64,000 nt of DNA. Origin: Arenicola marina. Taxonomy: Eukaryota > Annelida > Polychaeta > Arenicolidae. Location of the stretch: positions 23,916,352-23,980,351 of the forward strand of contig OZ025257.1 in NCBI GenBank assembly GCA_964019135.1, written 5' to 3'. The notes beneath the pieces are model-generated. The model saw nothing but the letters and a program-made list of their open reading frames with translations, was not told the DNA's origin and did not search any database. The position numbers and the translations under genes are program-made. This document shows, piece after piece, positions 22,741-34,845 of the stretch (positions within the stretch are counted from its first letter, which is position 1; each line of letters begins with the position of its first letter).

Positions 22741-24184
22741 GAGTACATTGCAGGTCATGTGACCATTCTTATATAGCGATTATGTGATTGTAACACTTTT
22801 AAAAACAGCAACCGCATAACTAGTATTTTCGTTAACCCCTATGTTACCCTATAACGGGCCCATTAGTAGGTCTACATCCGTTATTACGGCCAGACCATAC
22901 AACCATGATTAGACCAGAGGTTTCATTCATATGGCCTTCCTCTTTCCTGATATTACCACGGCCAATGGCGATGACATATATAATTGTATGCTATGCTATA
23001 TGATAACATACCAGACTATTGTATTTATTAAGTTCTATCGCATATATAACCAACAGCCATTGCTATTATTACCCTATGTCTAAAGACACACGTTCTGACT
23101 CATGGAAACAAGCAATGTACTGTCACTATACATTGATTGAGTGTATGCAGGCAATCGATTTCTAAACTGAAAAAGGTATGCAAGCATTATCCGTGTCAAG
23201 AGGTTCTACTACTCTGGATCTCCTGGCGAGCCCGCGTGGCACACCCCTATGTAGCCACGCAACGACGGCAAGATTGAGACCATGGCATATTTAGCCAAAG
23301 TGGGCGGTTGCATCCACCAAGAGTATGAAGTTCAACATGCATGAAACTCCTCTCGTAATTCTAACAAGTTAAGACCCCGGTTAAGACATGTAGATATATC
23401 TATCAACCAGATGACAAGAAGTCTTCAAGCTTGTGGCTCGCAATCTACAACCTCTGACGACGCTAGATGAATGCATCGTACTATCATACCTATTATTATA
23501 AGAGACCTAAAGTACATAACAAGACTATATCTTAAGCAAATATTGTCAGTGTAAGCATTAGGATACATTGAGACTAGTCAATCGAACTAGTACATACATG
23601 GCATGATATGCCTAATATGTAAATAATTGCGGCATTATAACAACGATTGCAACAATCCAATAAACTTGTGCATATGTGTCTGCAGATAATCTCTGTATTT
23701 ACATTCTACCACCTTCCCTCCTTCATCACTTTGTTGCCGTTAAAAAGTTAATCGATAACATACCTCAAGTATATCACACACCACTTCAAGTCATGTAAAC
23801 ACGTCGATATGAGTTTTAGTAATATTTGCATACGATATACCCAGCTAGTTTACATGTATATTTATAGATACATAAATAACACGGAAATCCTGCAAACCAC
23901 GTGCATGTGATATACCGAATCATTGCTTTTGCCCTTTTTTTCACTTTGATTTGAGCAGATTAGGCCTTCGGCTTCGCCTCGCTTTTACCTCGGAATATAA
24001 TTTGGCACACTAGCTCTGAAATTAGCTAAATTGCGGTGCCGCGTGACACAGGTCACGTGATCACAACGATAAATCACCTCATTCATGTGGAATCATGGGG
24101 TTTAATTCCGCATCACGATGTCTCTCAGTAGAGTGGATTGACCACGTGTTTGTGGTTACATCCGGGTGCCTGGCGGGGCACTCT
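22741..24184. other. Intergenic and probable carbonic anhydrase 3' UTR
   Basis: AT-rich, with no domain-bearing open frame. The 3' UTR of the minus-strand carbonic anhydrase must lie in the right part; I did not find a convincing polyadenylation signal. Confidence 0.45.
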
Positions 24185-27100
24185 TCACTGGAAGGAGGCG
24201 CGGACCGTGCGGCCGTTGAGTGGCATGGGCGGACGGTAGTTCTCCACGATCTTGCCTGCGAGCTCATCGCTTGGCACGGCCTCCCCGTCCTTGATACTGT
24301 TGAGGGACCTCAACTTCTCCAACTGTCCGAACATATAAATATGTGACATTAAATATAAATAGTGACATAAATATAAATATCTGACGTGTATATAAATATG
24401 TGACATAAATATAAATATCTGACGTATATATAAATATGTGACATAAATGTAAATAGTGACATAAATATAAATTTGAGACATAAATATATGTGACGTATAT
24501 ATAAATGTGACATAAATATGTAAATGTAAATATGTGACATAAATTTAAATATGTGACATAAGTATAAATATGTGACATAAGTATAAATATGTGACGTATA
24601 TATAAATATGTGCCATAAATATAAATATGTGCAATAAATAAAAAATATGTGACATAAGTATATATATGTGACGTATATATAAATAGGTGACATAAATATA
24701 AATTTGAGACATAAATATACATATGACATAAATATACATATGACATAAATATAAATATGTGCCATAATATAAATATGTGAAAAAAATAAATATGTGACAT
24801 AAACATAAATATGTGACATAAATATCTAACAAATTATATGTCATAGATATATTTCTAATATTTCAAACAATTACCATGGATACATATACGTTTTTTCATA
24901 TTTTAAATAATTGTCATGTATACGAGAAACATCCTTTTTGTATGCCAAAGGAGCCTTAACTGATTGTTAGTAAACAATTTTGCATTCTTGTCTTGATCGT
25001 GGTTTCCAATTATTTTTTCCAACGTTATGTATAACAAGTAAGGGAACGAATAATGGACACCTCTACTATGTCGACCCCCCTCCCCCCCCCTCCCATGGCA
25101 TGATGCAGTACCGCCGACCCCCCCCCCCCCCCCCCGACATGCGAGGTCTATCTATCCCAGACCGCCAACGACATATGGCGTTCCTCTTCCCCAGACCCCA
25201 CACGACATAAAGGGTTCCTGCACCCCAGAACTACCCCCCCCCCCACCCCACCCCACCAACGGCATAAGGGGCTCGCTCCTGTACATCAGACTCACCACCC
25301 TACCCGGCATAACACATTAAGTTCCTGTACCCCATCTCCCACCAATGACATAAGGGGTTTCTGTACCCCGGACCCCCAGACTCCACCCCTCTTACCTGCT
25401 CCTCAGACAGCTCTACTGGGTCTTTGAAGAGCACCCACGTCACGGACTCATAGCAGGGTGGGGTGGTCAGGGACCCGGGGTACGTCCAGTACTTGGAGCG
25501 ATCCTCTGTAACCATGAAGCAAAACAGAAAAACTGTAGAAACGATGAAATGTTGTATCGTATTTGGTCGAGTCATATCATGCATCATTACAATTACAACG
25601 CACTAAAGGGAAGCATGGCTTATTGGGGGGGAAATGATGTATATGATAGTCGATCAGTCGTCTAGCCATGTCATTAATATCGGTATAGAGATAAGCATTG
25701 AGGAAAACTCAATATATAACATATCTTTCTTTATTTCGTCGAGCCATGTCATGAATTATTACAACGGACTCTGAATATAGCAGAACTAATTTCGTTACAG
25801 CAAGTGCTCTGAGTCCCCGATATTATCATGCAGTTTAATTCTCATCTCATCCCCTCACGCCGTTTCGAGCATCAATTATTTCTCAAGAACGAGGTAACCT
25901 TTTGCACATTCCGGTACCTTTGTGTTGTTGACTCATCTTATATTCAACGTAATTCCATCAATGTTGAGTGCCATGTGCCATTTAGTATCAAAAAAACTAT
26001 TCACATTACTACGCTCATGAAGTGCATTATTGACGAATGAGAGTGGCACGCATACGTCAGCCCGAGACAACATCGGCTGCGGAGCTACAATAGATTCCAA
26101 AATTGACTGAGCGCAGCTAAATGGTTCGAGAAAAGGTTGTTTCTATGCGAAACAGTTTGCAAATTCCGAATATGAAAGTCTGAGAAGTCCCAGAGGGGCC
26201 AAAGAGTGAGTAAGATGCCCTTGCATCAAATCACAAATAATTAAATCTGCCTCTAAAGAGCCGATTATTTCATTTGACGCAACAGAGATGCGAAATGTCG
26301 ACCCTAGATTTAATGCCTCCCCCTAAACAAAAGTGTGGGGGGGGGGGGGGTCAGAGTTTTATTCAATAATTTTGTTTCACATATTTCTACCTAAACACTG
26401 CATCTTTTCAACCTATCTCGACTTTCACATTGCATCATCCCAAACGACCATGACAGCAACACACAACACGACTTCCCCCCTCCCTCCTCTCCTTCTGATC
26501 CTGCATCCCCCCCCCCCCCCTCTACCCTTGCACCCCCCCCCCCTCCTCTACCCTTGCACACTCCCCCCCCCCTACCTAGAGGGCCTCCCTTGTAATGTCT
26601 GGCGGACGGAGCGGTTCTTACCAGGCAACAGACCCGCGGGATCCAGTTCTCCATGCAGATCCACCGTGTCCCCACTGAAGGGAATCCGGTCAAGGTGCTT
26701 AGACAGCGTCTTGAACCAGGGGTTCTCCGCCCCAGCCTGTAACCATGGCAATTGTAACTATGAATGAAGCATCTCTATGATGGATAACAGACATATTAGA
26801 TACATTGCATATCATTTCTTTGCTTTCTATATCCGCTCTAGATAAATGCATTGACCTTGATGATGAGTACTGCTTTGTGTTCGTTGTTCATGTTGCCATC
26901 ATCGTCAATTAACATCTGTTTATAGAATAATGTTTCACCTATTTTTACTTATGCCATATGATTTAGTTCTTAGGTTAAATGCCTGGACCTATTTGGTTTC
27001 TTATCGCATACAAGGTGATCCTCTACACGTGCATTCGCTGTTGAAATAAATAATGTTTATAAAAACTAAATGACCTTGACCTATATCAGGTCGACGTGAC

Positions 27101-30100
27101 GTCACAATTGCATATCATTTTGATCAATAGATTTATTTCGAGGTAAAATGTGTTTACAAGTATTTTTGCCGCGCCATTATCAACTACCAAAAAAGGGTCA
27201 TTCAAACTCACACCCTTTGTTAAAACTCGACATCATGTAATATTTCATCGATAATTACCTTGAGCAGAACTCCGAGCACACACAAACCCTTGTCCGCCGA
27301 GGCCGCCTCACCGACGCTCCCAAACAGATTTGTGTTGTAATGGACCAAATGGAACTGCGGAGAGCGAAAAAAAAACAAAGCCTTCTTGACGACGAGATCA
27401 AACATTCTATGTGTCCACAAAACAGATTCAAGTATCAAATATAAAGTAACATTTTTTTTTAATTACATGCCTCATGGTTTCATCAGTTACATGGCTTCCC
27501 TCTACACAATATACCGGATTCACCCAGTGACCGACTAGGTAGCGTGTTCGACTATGGTTGGGTGTGTTCTGTTATACTTTTTATGCGCTTTTGTGCATCC
27601 ATGTGCTACCCAAAACTGCGCCAAGGAACCTCCCGGGGACGATTAAGAATGGATGGCTTGATGAAACATGCCCCAGATTAGAGATTATATGCCCAGGCCG
27701 GGATTCGAACCTATGACCTATTGATTGGTTAGCGGTCTAGCGCGCTAACCACTACACCAGAGAGGCTCTTGCCCATGGCTGAAGCAGGGTCCCTGGGAAC
27801 TGACCTCGGCGGCGAAGGCCTTGCCATCCACGGTGTGCTCTGACCCGTGGTCGCTGGCGTTTCCCCAGTGAAAGTGAAACTGCGCGGCCTCGTACTTGTG
27901 CGAGAGTGGTCCACCTTCCAGCGCTGGAAGAACGTACACAACATTGCGTTTAAAATACAACTGTACCATGGTGTGAACAGTGGACTTTGATATGGAGCGG
28001 TGTAGTAGCTCTTGCTGAAAGTTACACTGTCGTAAAGTCGTTTTGTTATGTATTATGTACTTGTACCGCAACTCTGTAAGCAGTATCAGATAACATTGTG
28101 CTTAAATATGCAGGAGCTAGACTCCCGATCCTCACTCCGGCTCATCTTACTCATCGCGCTTTATATACAACTTTCCTCTCTCTCATCTCTCGTTCTATCT
28201 GTGTCTCTACTCTCTCTCTCTCTCTCTCTCTCCTCTTTCTTTCTACCTATCTCTCCTTCCTCTCTTTCTATGTCTCCTCTCTCCTTCAATGTCTCTCCTC
28301 TCTCTTTCTGTCTCTCTCCTCTCTTTCTATCCCCTCTTTCTCTCTTTCAATCTCCCTCCTCTCTTTCTATCTCCCACATCCCTTTCTATTTCTCTCCTCT
28401 CTCTTTCTATCCCCCTCCTCTCTTTCTATCTGTCTCCTCTCTTTCTATCTCCCTCCTCTCTTTCTATCTCTCTCCTCACTCTTTCTATATCTCTGTCTTT
28501 CTCCTCTCTTTCTATCCCCTCTCTCCCTCTTGCTATCTCCCTCATCCCTTTCTACCTCTGTCCTCTCTCTTTCAGTCTCCCTCCTCTCTTTCTATCCCCT
28601 CTCTCTCTCTCCTCTCTTTCTATCCCCCCTCTCTCTCTTTCTGTCTCCCTCCTCTCTCTTTCTATCAACTCTCTCTCTCTTTCTATCTCTCTCCTCTCTC
28701 TTTCTATCTCTCTCCTCTCTTACTATATCTCTCCTCTCTCCCTCTATCTCTCTCCCGTCTCATTCCATCACCCTCCTCTCTTTCCTATCTCTCTCCTATC
28801 GTCTCTCCTCTCTCCCTCGCTCTCTCTTCTCTTGCTATCTCTGATTTCTCCCTCTCTTTCTATCTCTCCTCATCTCTTTCATATCTTTCTCTCTCTCTCT
28901 CTCCCTCTTTCTAACAGGCTACAGCACAGTACTCACACGATCCCTGTCCGTCGATGGTGACCTGGGCGGAGTGGCCGTTGTTGGTCACGGACTTTGAGTT
29001 GGCCGGCACGTACGTGGTGCGGAAGGGAGTCTCGGCCAGCGTGCTGTCGTACAGAGCCTCGGCGGTCTGCACATCGATGGGAGACTGGCGAGTCCCCGCG
29101 GCAGCCGGCGCCACCTCCACCCAGCGGTCGGGTCCTGCCGGGGGAGAGAGGGGGGGAGAGGGACGAAACATCAGCAAGGGTTGGTTGTATATTCAGGACG
29201 CTTTAACTACTGTTGGTCATATCGCGTCCATTTGAGAAGGAAGGGAATGGAGCCACGTCCCCGGGGGTAACCCCCCTACTCATTGCGGAGAAGGACATGG
29301 GATCTTTATCCTGCGACCACATAGACATGGCCACAGCAGGGCGCGAACCACCGATCCACGTGCCCTTAGGCTCTCAGGTGGCCAGAGTACTCAGGGCGAG
29401 CGCTCTAACACACTGAGCCACCGGGCCGGCTCCGGGGCGAGAGGGAGAGAGGGACGACACATCAGCAGGGGACAATTATATAACTAGGCTTCCACGCGTG
29501 GCAAGTTTTCATCGACATCCAGACGGTAAGTTTGATATTTTGGGGCGTTTTTTCTGCATCTTTGCTGTTTGATACTACTACTCTTTGCAAAAGAGTGATA
29601 CATATGTCACCACATCAAGAAAGATACGGGTCTCCCGGTAGAGGGCGCTCTGCGCATCGTATGGTGAGTGCAAATATATAAACATGACACGTGACGTGCG
29701 GTAGCGTCTAGCGCGTAATGAGTATTCAGCCGACCTGGCAAAAACCGGAAGCGTGTAACATGTATTTACTCGACATTTGGTTCAACATTACTCAGGGGTA
29801 TCTTTTCTACTTACGCTCTGGACCATCGTTTCACCATGCTTTGCAACAAATACTGGTAAAGAAGTCCAGCTTTTAACGCACTTCGAACAGCAGCTATCGT
29901 TTTAACTTTGTCATGGAATGTCCGGAACTTTTTCTTTATGCGAGAAACGAATACCAAATTTGTATTCCTTACAAATACGTTACCACGGCTAATTTCTATA
30001 CAATAATGAAGACAACAGATGACAAGATGTTATGTAACCTGGCAGCCTACACGTATCATGGTAGTATGATTATGGATTATTATGGTGTGCACACGCGTCG

Positions 30101-30619
30101 GTTGTTGGTTGTATATTCGAATAACTACTGTTGGTCATATCGCGCCAAATCGGGTCATGTCCCCATGGTAAACCCCTACTCTTGGCGAAGAAGGACATGT
30201 GATCTTTATCCTGCGACCACACTGTCATGGCCACAGCGGGGCTCGAACCATCGATCCACGTGCCGTTAGGCTCTCAGGTGGCCAGAGCACTCAAGGCGAG
30301 CGCTCTAACCCACTGAGCTACCGCGCCGGCCCCTGCACATGCATTGCACGGAAAATATCGTTTCGTTTTCACGGATAATTGGCAACATACTTCTGACCTC
30401 AGCAAAAATCTCAGGTCATCAGATAATTTCAATGCATTGTATCAGATTATATTACTATTATCTGCAATATTAATTTAATATACCAAAAGCCACTCAATAG
30501 TAAGCTTCATACCGACTTCCTTTTCAAGTTTTCAAGGATGGCTCTACATCTACCTTGCTGCTCTATTGGGTTTCTAATGACGACTTACCATTATCTTTGG
30601 TGTATCCCCAGTGAGCCAT
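24185..30619 (-). CDS. Cytosolic-type alpha-carbonic anhydrase
   Basis: Interconverts CO2 and bicarbonate using zinc. Coding exons in transcript order: 30589-30619, 28937-29134, 27805-27923, 27259-27354, 26622-26736, 25396-25505, 24185-24322. Phases join to 268 residues plus stop (human CA2 has 260). No signal peptide or C-terminal anchor is seen: it starts [15 protein letters not shown], as cytosolic forms do. Catalytic residues are present: zinc ligands His93 and His95 in QFHFHWG and His118 in EFHLVHYN, the proton-shuttle histidine in NNGH (65), the gate glutamate in GSEHTVD (105), and threonine in SLTTPP (200). RQSPIDV and [12 protein letters not shown] are family signatures. It resembles the CA1/2/3/7/13 group, but I do not assign a vertebrate symbol because lineage duplications are common. 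Introns carry an AT-rich minisatellite (intron 6), a pyrimidine tract (intron 2) and SINEs. An upstream TTTCTAG at 30684-30690 may be the acceptor of a 5' UTR exon. Confidence 0.95.
24330..24830. repeat. AT-rich minisatellite of about 18-20 bp in carbonic anhydrase intron 6
   Basis: About 25 copies of an ATATGTGACATAAATATAA-like unit with frequent length change. It begins about 10 bp from the acceptor of the last coding exon and fills the branch-site region. Confidence 0.9.
27560..27772 (-). mobile_element. tRNA-derived SINE, family 2, copy 1
   Basis: On the minus strand it has an A box (TGGTGTAGTGGTTAGCGC) and a B box (GGTTCGAATCCCGG), then a body with CCCAGATTAT-like and CCAAGGAACC-like blocks and a tail with GCACAAAAGCGC. 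The head-body order matches 57785-57965. It ends 32 bp from carbonic anhydrase exon 3. Confidence 0.75.
28160..28912. repeat. Pyrimidine tract of CTCTCTTTCTAT repeats in carbonic anhydrase intron 2
   Basis: About 750 bp of nearly pure C/T on the plus strand, built from degenerate CTCCTCTCTTTCTATCTC units. It is purine-rich in the transcript. The long serine/leucine open frames here are by-products. Confidence 0.92.
29178..29432 (-). mobile_element. tRNA-derived SINE, family 1, copy E (near full length, with flanking duplication)
   Basis: Complete head-to-tail copy. The flanks (about 29153-29177 and 29443-29468) both read GAGAGGGACGA followed by ACATCAGCA, which fits a long target-site duplication. 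Inserted in carbonic anhydrase intron 1, 44 bp from the exon 2 acceptor. Confidence 0.85.
30103..30332 (-). mobile_element. tRNA-derived SINE, family 1, copy F
   Basis: Same head, B box and tail as copy E, with a short deletion near the tail. In carbonic anhydrase intron 1. Confidence 0.85.
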
Positions 30620-31869
30620 GGTCTGAGAGACTGTTGTCCAGTGATTCACTACAGCACTGTCTGCGCCGACTGAGGTTCTTGGTCTAGAAATAAACCAACT
30701 CAAGAGTTATCGCTAATGATAACGAGGCACGGACGAACTTCTGCCAGTAGCCGATGAGCCCTCTATACAATGTGGCATTCATAATGGAGACTGTGAAAAC
30801 ATCACATGATTAATTATGATATGTGTTGTGCTTCAATGGCGTCAAGACACATGTAAAATGATTCATAAATAGGGCTGAAACTTAATATCTGCAAATACAA
30901 AATTAGGCGTCTCGTCTAAAACACAACTCCGTCCGGGTGTTCGACCGCTGGAGACCGCTGTATGTGTATTATAGTAACGATCACAAGTGGGCTACTGGCC
31001 AAATGCGGGTAAAAACAGCAAGCGTAAACAGGGGAGTAGATCAAAAAACGCTAATGCACATGCTAAGGACATGTCTCAGGCTGTCGTTACATGGAACCGG
31101 GTAAGTACCCTAGATAAAAGAAGATATTGTATAGAAAAGAAGAGCTTGGCTATACGTGAGCGAGCCATGCAATCACGATTGATGCTAACCTCCCGGCAGA
31201 GGGCGCTGTGAACTTTTGTTTTCGTTGTGAGACTGATGTGAACTTCGATATGCGGGCCGGGAACTAGGCCCTGTCTGAACCGACTATGACGTCGGTCGAC
31301 ACACCGAGCCATAGCAAGTAAAGCACGTTGAATTAGGAAAATATAATCACCTTTTAAAATCCGTAACATATGGCTGTCAGTGGTGGTTATCAATCTCCCG
31401 TACCACTCAACTTGTGACTTAATATACCTATCGCGCTACTCCATAATGCAGATGTCCCATCTTCGATGTCAACAGCCTCGACAGAAATAGTTTAGACCTA
31501 CTACTAACCAGTCATTGCCCGGATGTACTGGTTGGACCAGCATTACCAGCCGGACATGTCATGGATGAGGGCATATTGACCATTGAGGAGGAGACAAAGT
31601 TAATGATCTCATGGTGCCGTTTACTGTAAGACCCGCAGGTCTATATATATATATATATATACATGTATGTATATGAATATACAACGGATTGGATGATGCT
31701 GGCTAGCTACAGCAACAATCACTATGCCCTTCACATATCAGTCAGGTCGTAGTGGTTTATGCATCTGTGTTTCTAAAGTCCCGTACGTACATACTAGCTA
31801 TGACGTAACCATTACTGTGGCGGGCGCTGAAAAGACACTCAGGCTGACTGGAAGGCTACCTCCGGAATG
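30620..31869. other. Upstream of carbonic anhydrase
   Basis: TTTCTAG read on the minus strand at 30684-30690 could be the acceptor of a 5' UTR exon starting at 30683. A TA microsatellite lies at 31642-31661. No coding region is recognised. Confidence 0.4.
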
Positions 31870-32825
31870 AACACCCAGCCGATGGACAGATGGAGAGAGA
31901 GACGCATGGCGGTGAGGCAGACAGAGAGCAAAAACGAAAGAGAAAGAGAGATATAGAACGAGAGGTAGAATGGGAGAGGGAGGGGCCAGGTTGCGGTGGT
32001 GAGGCAGAGAGAGAGAGATACAGCAAAAGCGAAAGAGGAAGAGAGAGGGGCCAGGTTGCGGTGGTGAGGCAGACAGAGACAGCAAAAGCGAAAGAGGAAG
32101 AGGGAGATATAGAAAGAGAGGTACAGGGTGAAAGAGGGAGATAGAGATATAGAAAGAGAGGTAGAGGGGGAAAGAGGGAGATAGAGATATAGAAAGAGAG
32201 GCTGAAGGAGAGAGAGTAGAGATATAGAAAGAGAGGTAGAATGGGAAAGCGGGAGATAGATATATAAACAGAGAGGTAGAATGGAAAAGAGGGAGATAGA
32301 GATATAGAAAGAGAGGAAGAAAAAGGGAGAGGGAGACAGAGATGTAGAAGGAGAGGTATAGAAGGAGAGAGTAGATAGAGATATAGAAAGAGAGGTGGAA
32401 GGAGAAAGAGGGAGATAGAGATATAAACAGAAAGGTAAATGGGGAAAGAGGGAGATAGAGATATAGAAAGAGAGGTAGAAGGAGAGAGTGGGAGAGAGAT
32501 ATACAAAGAGAGGTGGAAGGAGAGGGAGGGAGACAGAGATATAGAAAGAGGGAAAGAAGGAGAGGGAGATAGAGATATTGACAGAAAGGCAGAATGAGAG
32601 AGAGTGACATAGAGAAAGAGAGGTAGAAGGAGAGAGGGGGAAATAGAGATATACAAAGAGAGGTAGAAGGAGAGAGAGGGAGATAGAGATATAGAAAAAG
32701 AGGTAGAAGGAGAGCGAGGGTGATAAGAGATATAGAAGGAGAGGTAAAAGAAGAGGGAGATAGAGATAGAGACAGAGGTAGAAGGAGATAGAGGTAGATA
32801 GAGACATAGAAAGAGAGGTAGTTGG
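31870..32825. repeat. Purine tract of AGAAAGAGAGGTAGAAGGAG-type repeats
   Basis: About 950 bp of almost pure A/G on the plus strand, built of degenerate units of about 40 bp (GAGATAGAGATATAGAAAGA). A shorter GGCCAGGTTGCGGTGGTGAG motif interrupts it twice near the left end. Confidence 0.92.
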
Positions 32826-34437
32826 AGGAGAGAGCGCGGCGGGTCGCGGCGGTCCAACTGATCAAACCAGAGCCAGACGGAATGGCTTCCACGTCTCTGG
32901 CTGCACGACCGTTTTGATGACGACACATTAATAAAGAAAAAACGTATAGAACATGATTACCTCCCTCTGGTGAACCATTGCGTAGTTAACAGATGTGTTG
33001 CCCTTCTAAACCATCTAAAACCAGCCACTTAGTAATAATATTGCCACGGCCCGACGAGAAGATACCGCCTGGTGGCGCTGTAGCCTGCAGACATGGTTTG
33101 CAGCTGTCGATTAAGTGCACTGAGCCGCCACCAGTGGTGAGCGATGCAAACACTGCTGGGCGACCTGTAGCCACATTTTAGCGGACCGATTACGTAACAC
33201 GCGACCCAGAAGCCACCGCACGCACGTGCGGTTTACTGGGCTTCAGTGGCACGGCTTCTAAGGTCAACAACCGCTGCTCGCGTGCGAGTCCCCGCTTTTA
33301 ACACGTCTCCTAGCTCTGCCTCAATCTGACGTCACAGTCTGTTGATTGATACATAAGTGAATTGTGCGATGCCGTATGAACATTGTGCAGTCATATAGAA
33401 ATAGATAGATGTGAAAAAACGTAGTTTTATATAGTAACACCTCTGCCTAGAATGATAAATATATGTTGAAAGCAAGAACAAAAATATTAAATAAAAAAGA
33501 CCGACTTGATGCCTACCAGTGTCGCTTTACGGCAGAGAACGTAGATTTATATCATCAAAGCCTGCCAGTCGACACCATTACGCACAATCAAGTCACGTTA
33601 TACAGCTGTTGACAGCGATATCGGCTCGCACCAACAGCCCGGGCCAAACCACTTGTAATACCTGTGGCGGATTTCACGAAGTTAACGCAGTTTTGCGGAC
33701 TACGGGGCTTAGACGGCTGACGTTACCATGTAAATGATGTTAGCCGTCTAAACGCTGTAGCCGGCTAAATTCTGTTCGCGAAATAGACCACTAAACTGTA
33801 TATATTGAACTGTATATATATATATGAGGCCGGGCAAAAGCATGTTTAACCCAGCTAAACAGCCCTTCTGCAGACACGGCTGCATGGCTGCCGCCTTCGA
33901 AGGTAGGCCTACATTTCTCCTCCCCCCGGCAACATATGAACAAAAGAAGGTATTTCGCATTCTTCTACAACTGGCGGTATTCGTTACTGGCAAGAACACC
34001 GCGGCGCCCACCTCATCGATCATGAACATTTCATTTGCGTCTGTGTCACGTTTTTTGGTTAGACCCCCCTCCCACCCCCAGCCCCCTTCTCCGCCTCCCA
34101 GTGTTTTCCACCGCCGGTATTTCCGTTTAATGCGGCCATTTTCATCCAGGAATACCCGGATCCACCCATCCATCCATTCTCCACTCCATCCATCCATCTA
34201 TCCACTGCGCCGGCCCAGAGTCTCTATTGACCCCATGGTGTCCATGCGGAAAGATTTATTAACTGCCCGCATGATGTGAACGGATATCGACAACACGACC
34301 TTAAAGCGTGCGTCCTTGACAGTTGGGCCATTGGCCATCATGACCTTGAACAAGGTCATTGCAATACTAGAAACACGTACTCACCACCCGGGCCAGTGGA
34401 TTAGCTGGTCGCACTAATGACGGTGTTTGGCCAAACA
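32826..34437. other. Intergenic, no gene recognised
   Basis: Contains short hairpins (TTAGACGGCT and AGCCGTCTAA around 33707-33751). No domain-bearing open frame. Confidence 0.5.
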
Positions 34438-34845
34438 TTAAAGTTGCATGTCGAGCTCTTTCCCGCCAAAACTAATGAGGTCAAAATACATATAAGAATC
34501 AGTCCTTGAATCATTCAAAACTTCTTTTATCTATACTCCACCCATGCCAGACTGCCAAATAGTGTCTCTTAGCCTTGTCCGTGATATCAATTTACCACAA
34601 GTTTTCATTTTAGTGGTAAACGTCATCAGTTTGTGTGCTTCGCGATGCTTTGATATAAGTAGCAGTGCCGCGACCGAGTTCTGTGGTGTCCCGGGATAGA
34701 CACGTTTACCACACCACAGCCGAAACGGCGATGTTTATCAGGTTTCTGAATTTATAGAATGAAACAATCGAGTTTTCTGCAAAGTTTGATACAAATTTCG
34801 CCTAGGCTTAGTTTTGGCGGGAAAGAACTCCACATGCAACTTTAA
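34438..34845. mobile_element. MITE with long inverted ends and TTAA at both borders
   Basis: The ends are inverted copies: AGTTGCATGT, then GAG, then TCTTTCCCGCCAAAACTAA, about 37 bp with few differences. Both borders read TTAA, the piggyBac-type target. About 408 bp, with no transposase. Confidence 0.65.

Noticed and set aside
24264-24844. Tyrosine/isoleucine-rich repeat proteins
   Set aside because: AT minisatellite in carbonic anhydrase intron 6.
27690-27772. Functional tRNA gene
   Set aside because: A and B boxes are present, but the sequence does not fold into a full cloverleaf and continues into a shared SINE body.
28048-28960. Serine/leucine-rich membrane-like proteins
   Set aside because: CT-repeat tract inside a carbonic anhydrase intron.
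31798-32928. Large serine/leucine-rich minus-strand frames
   Set aside because: GA-repeat tract, not coding.
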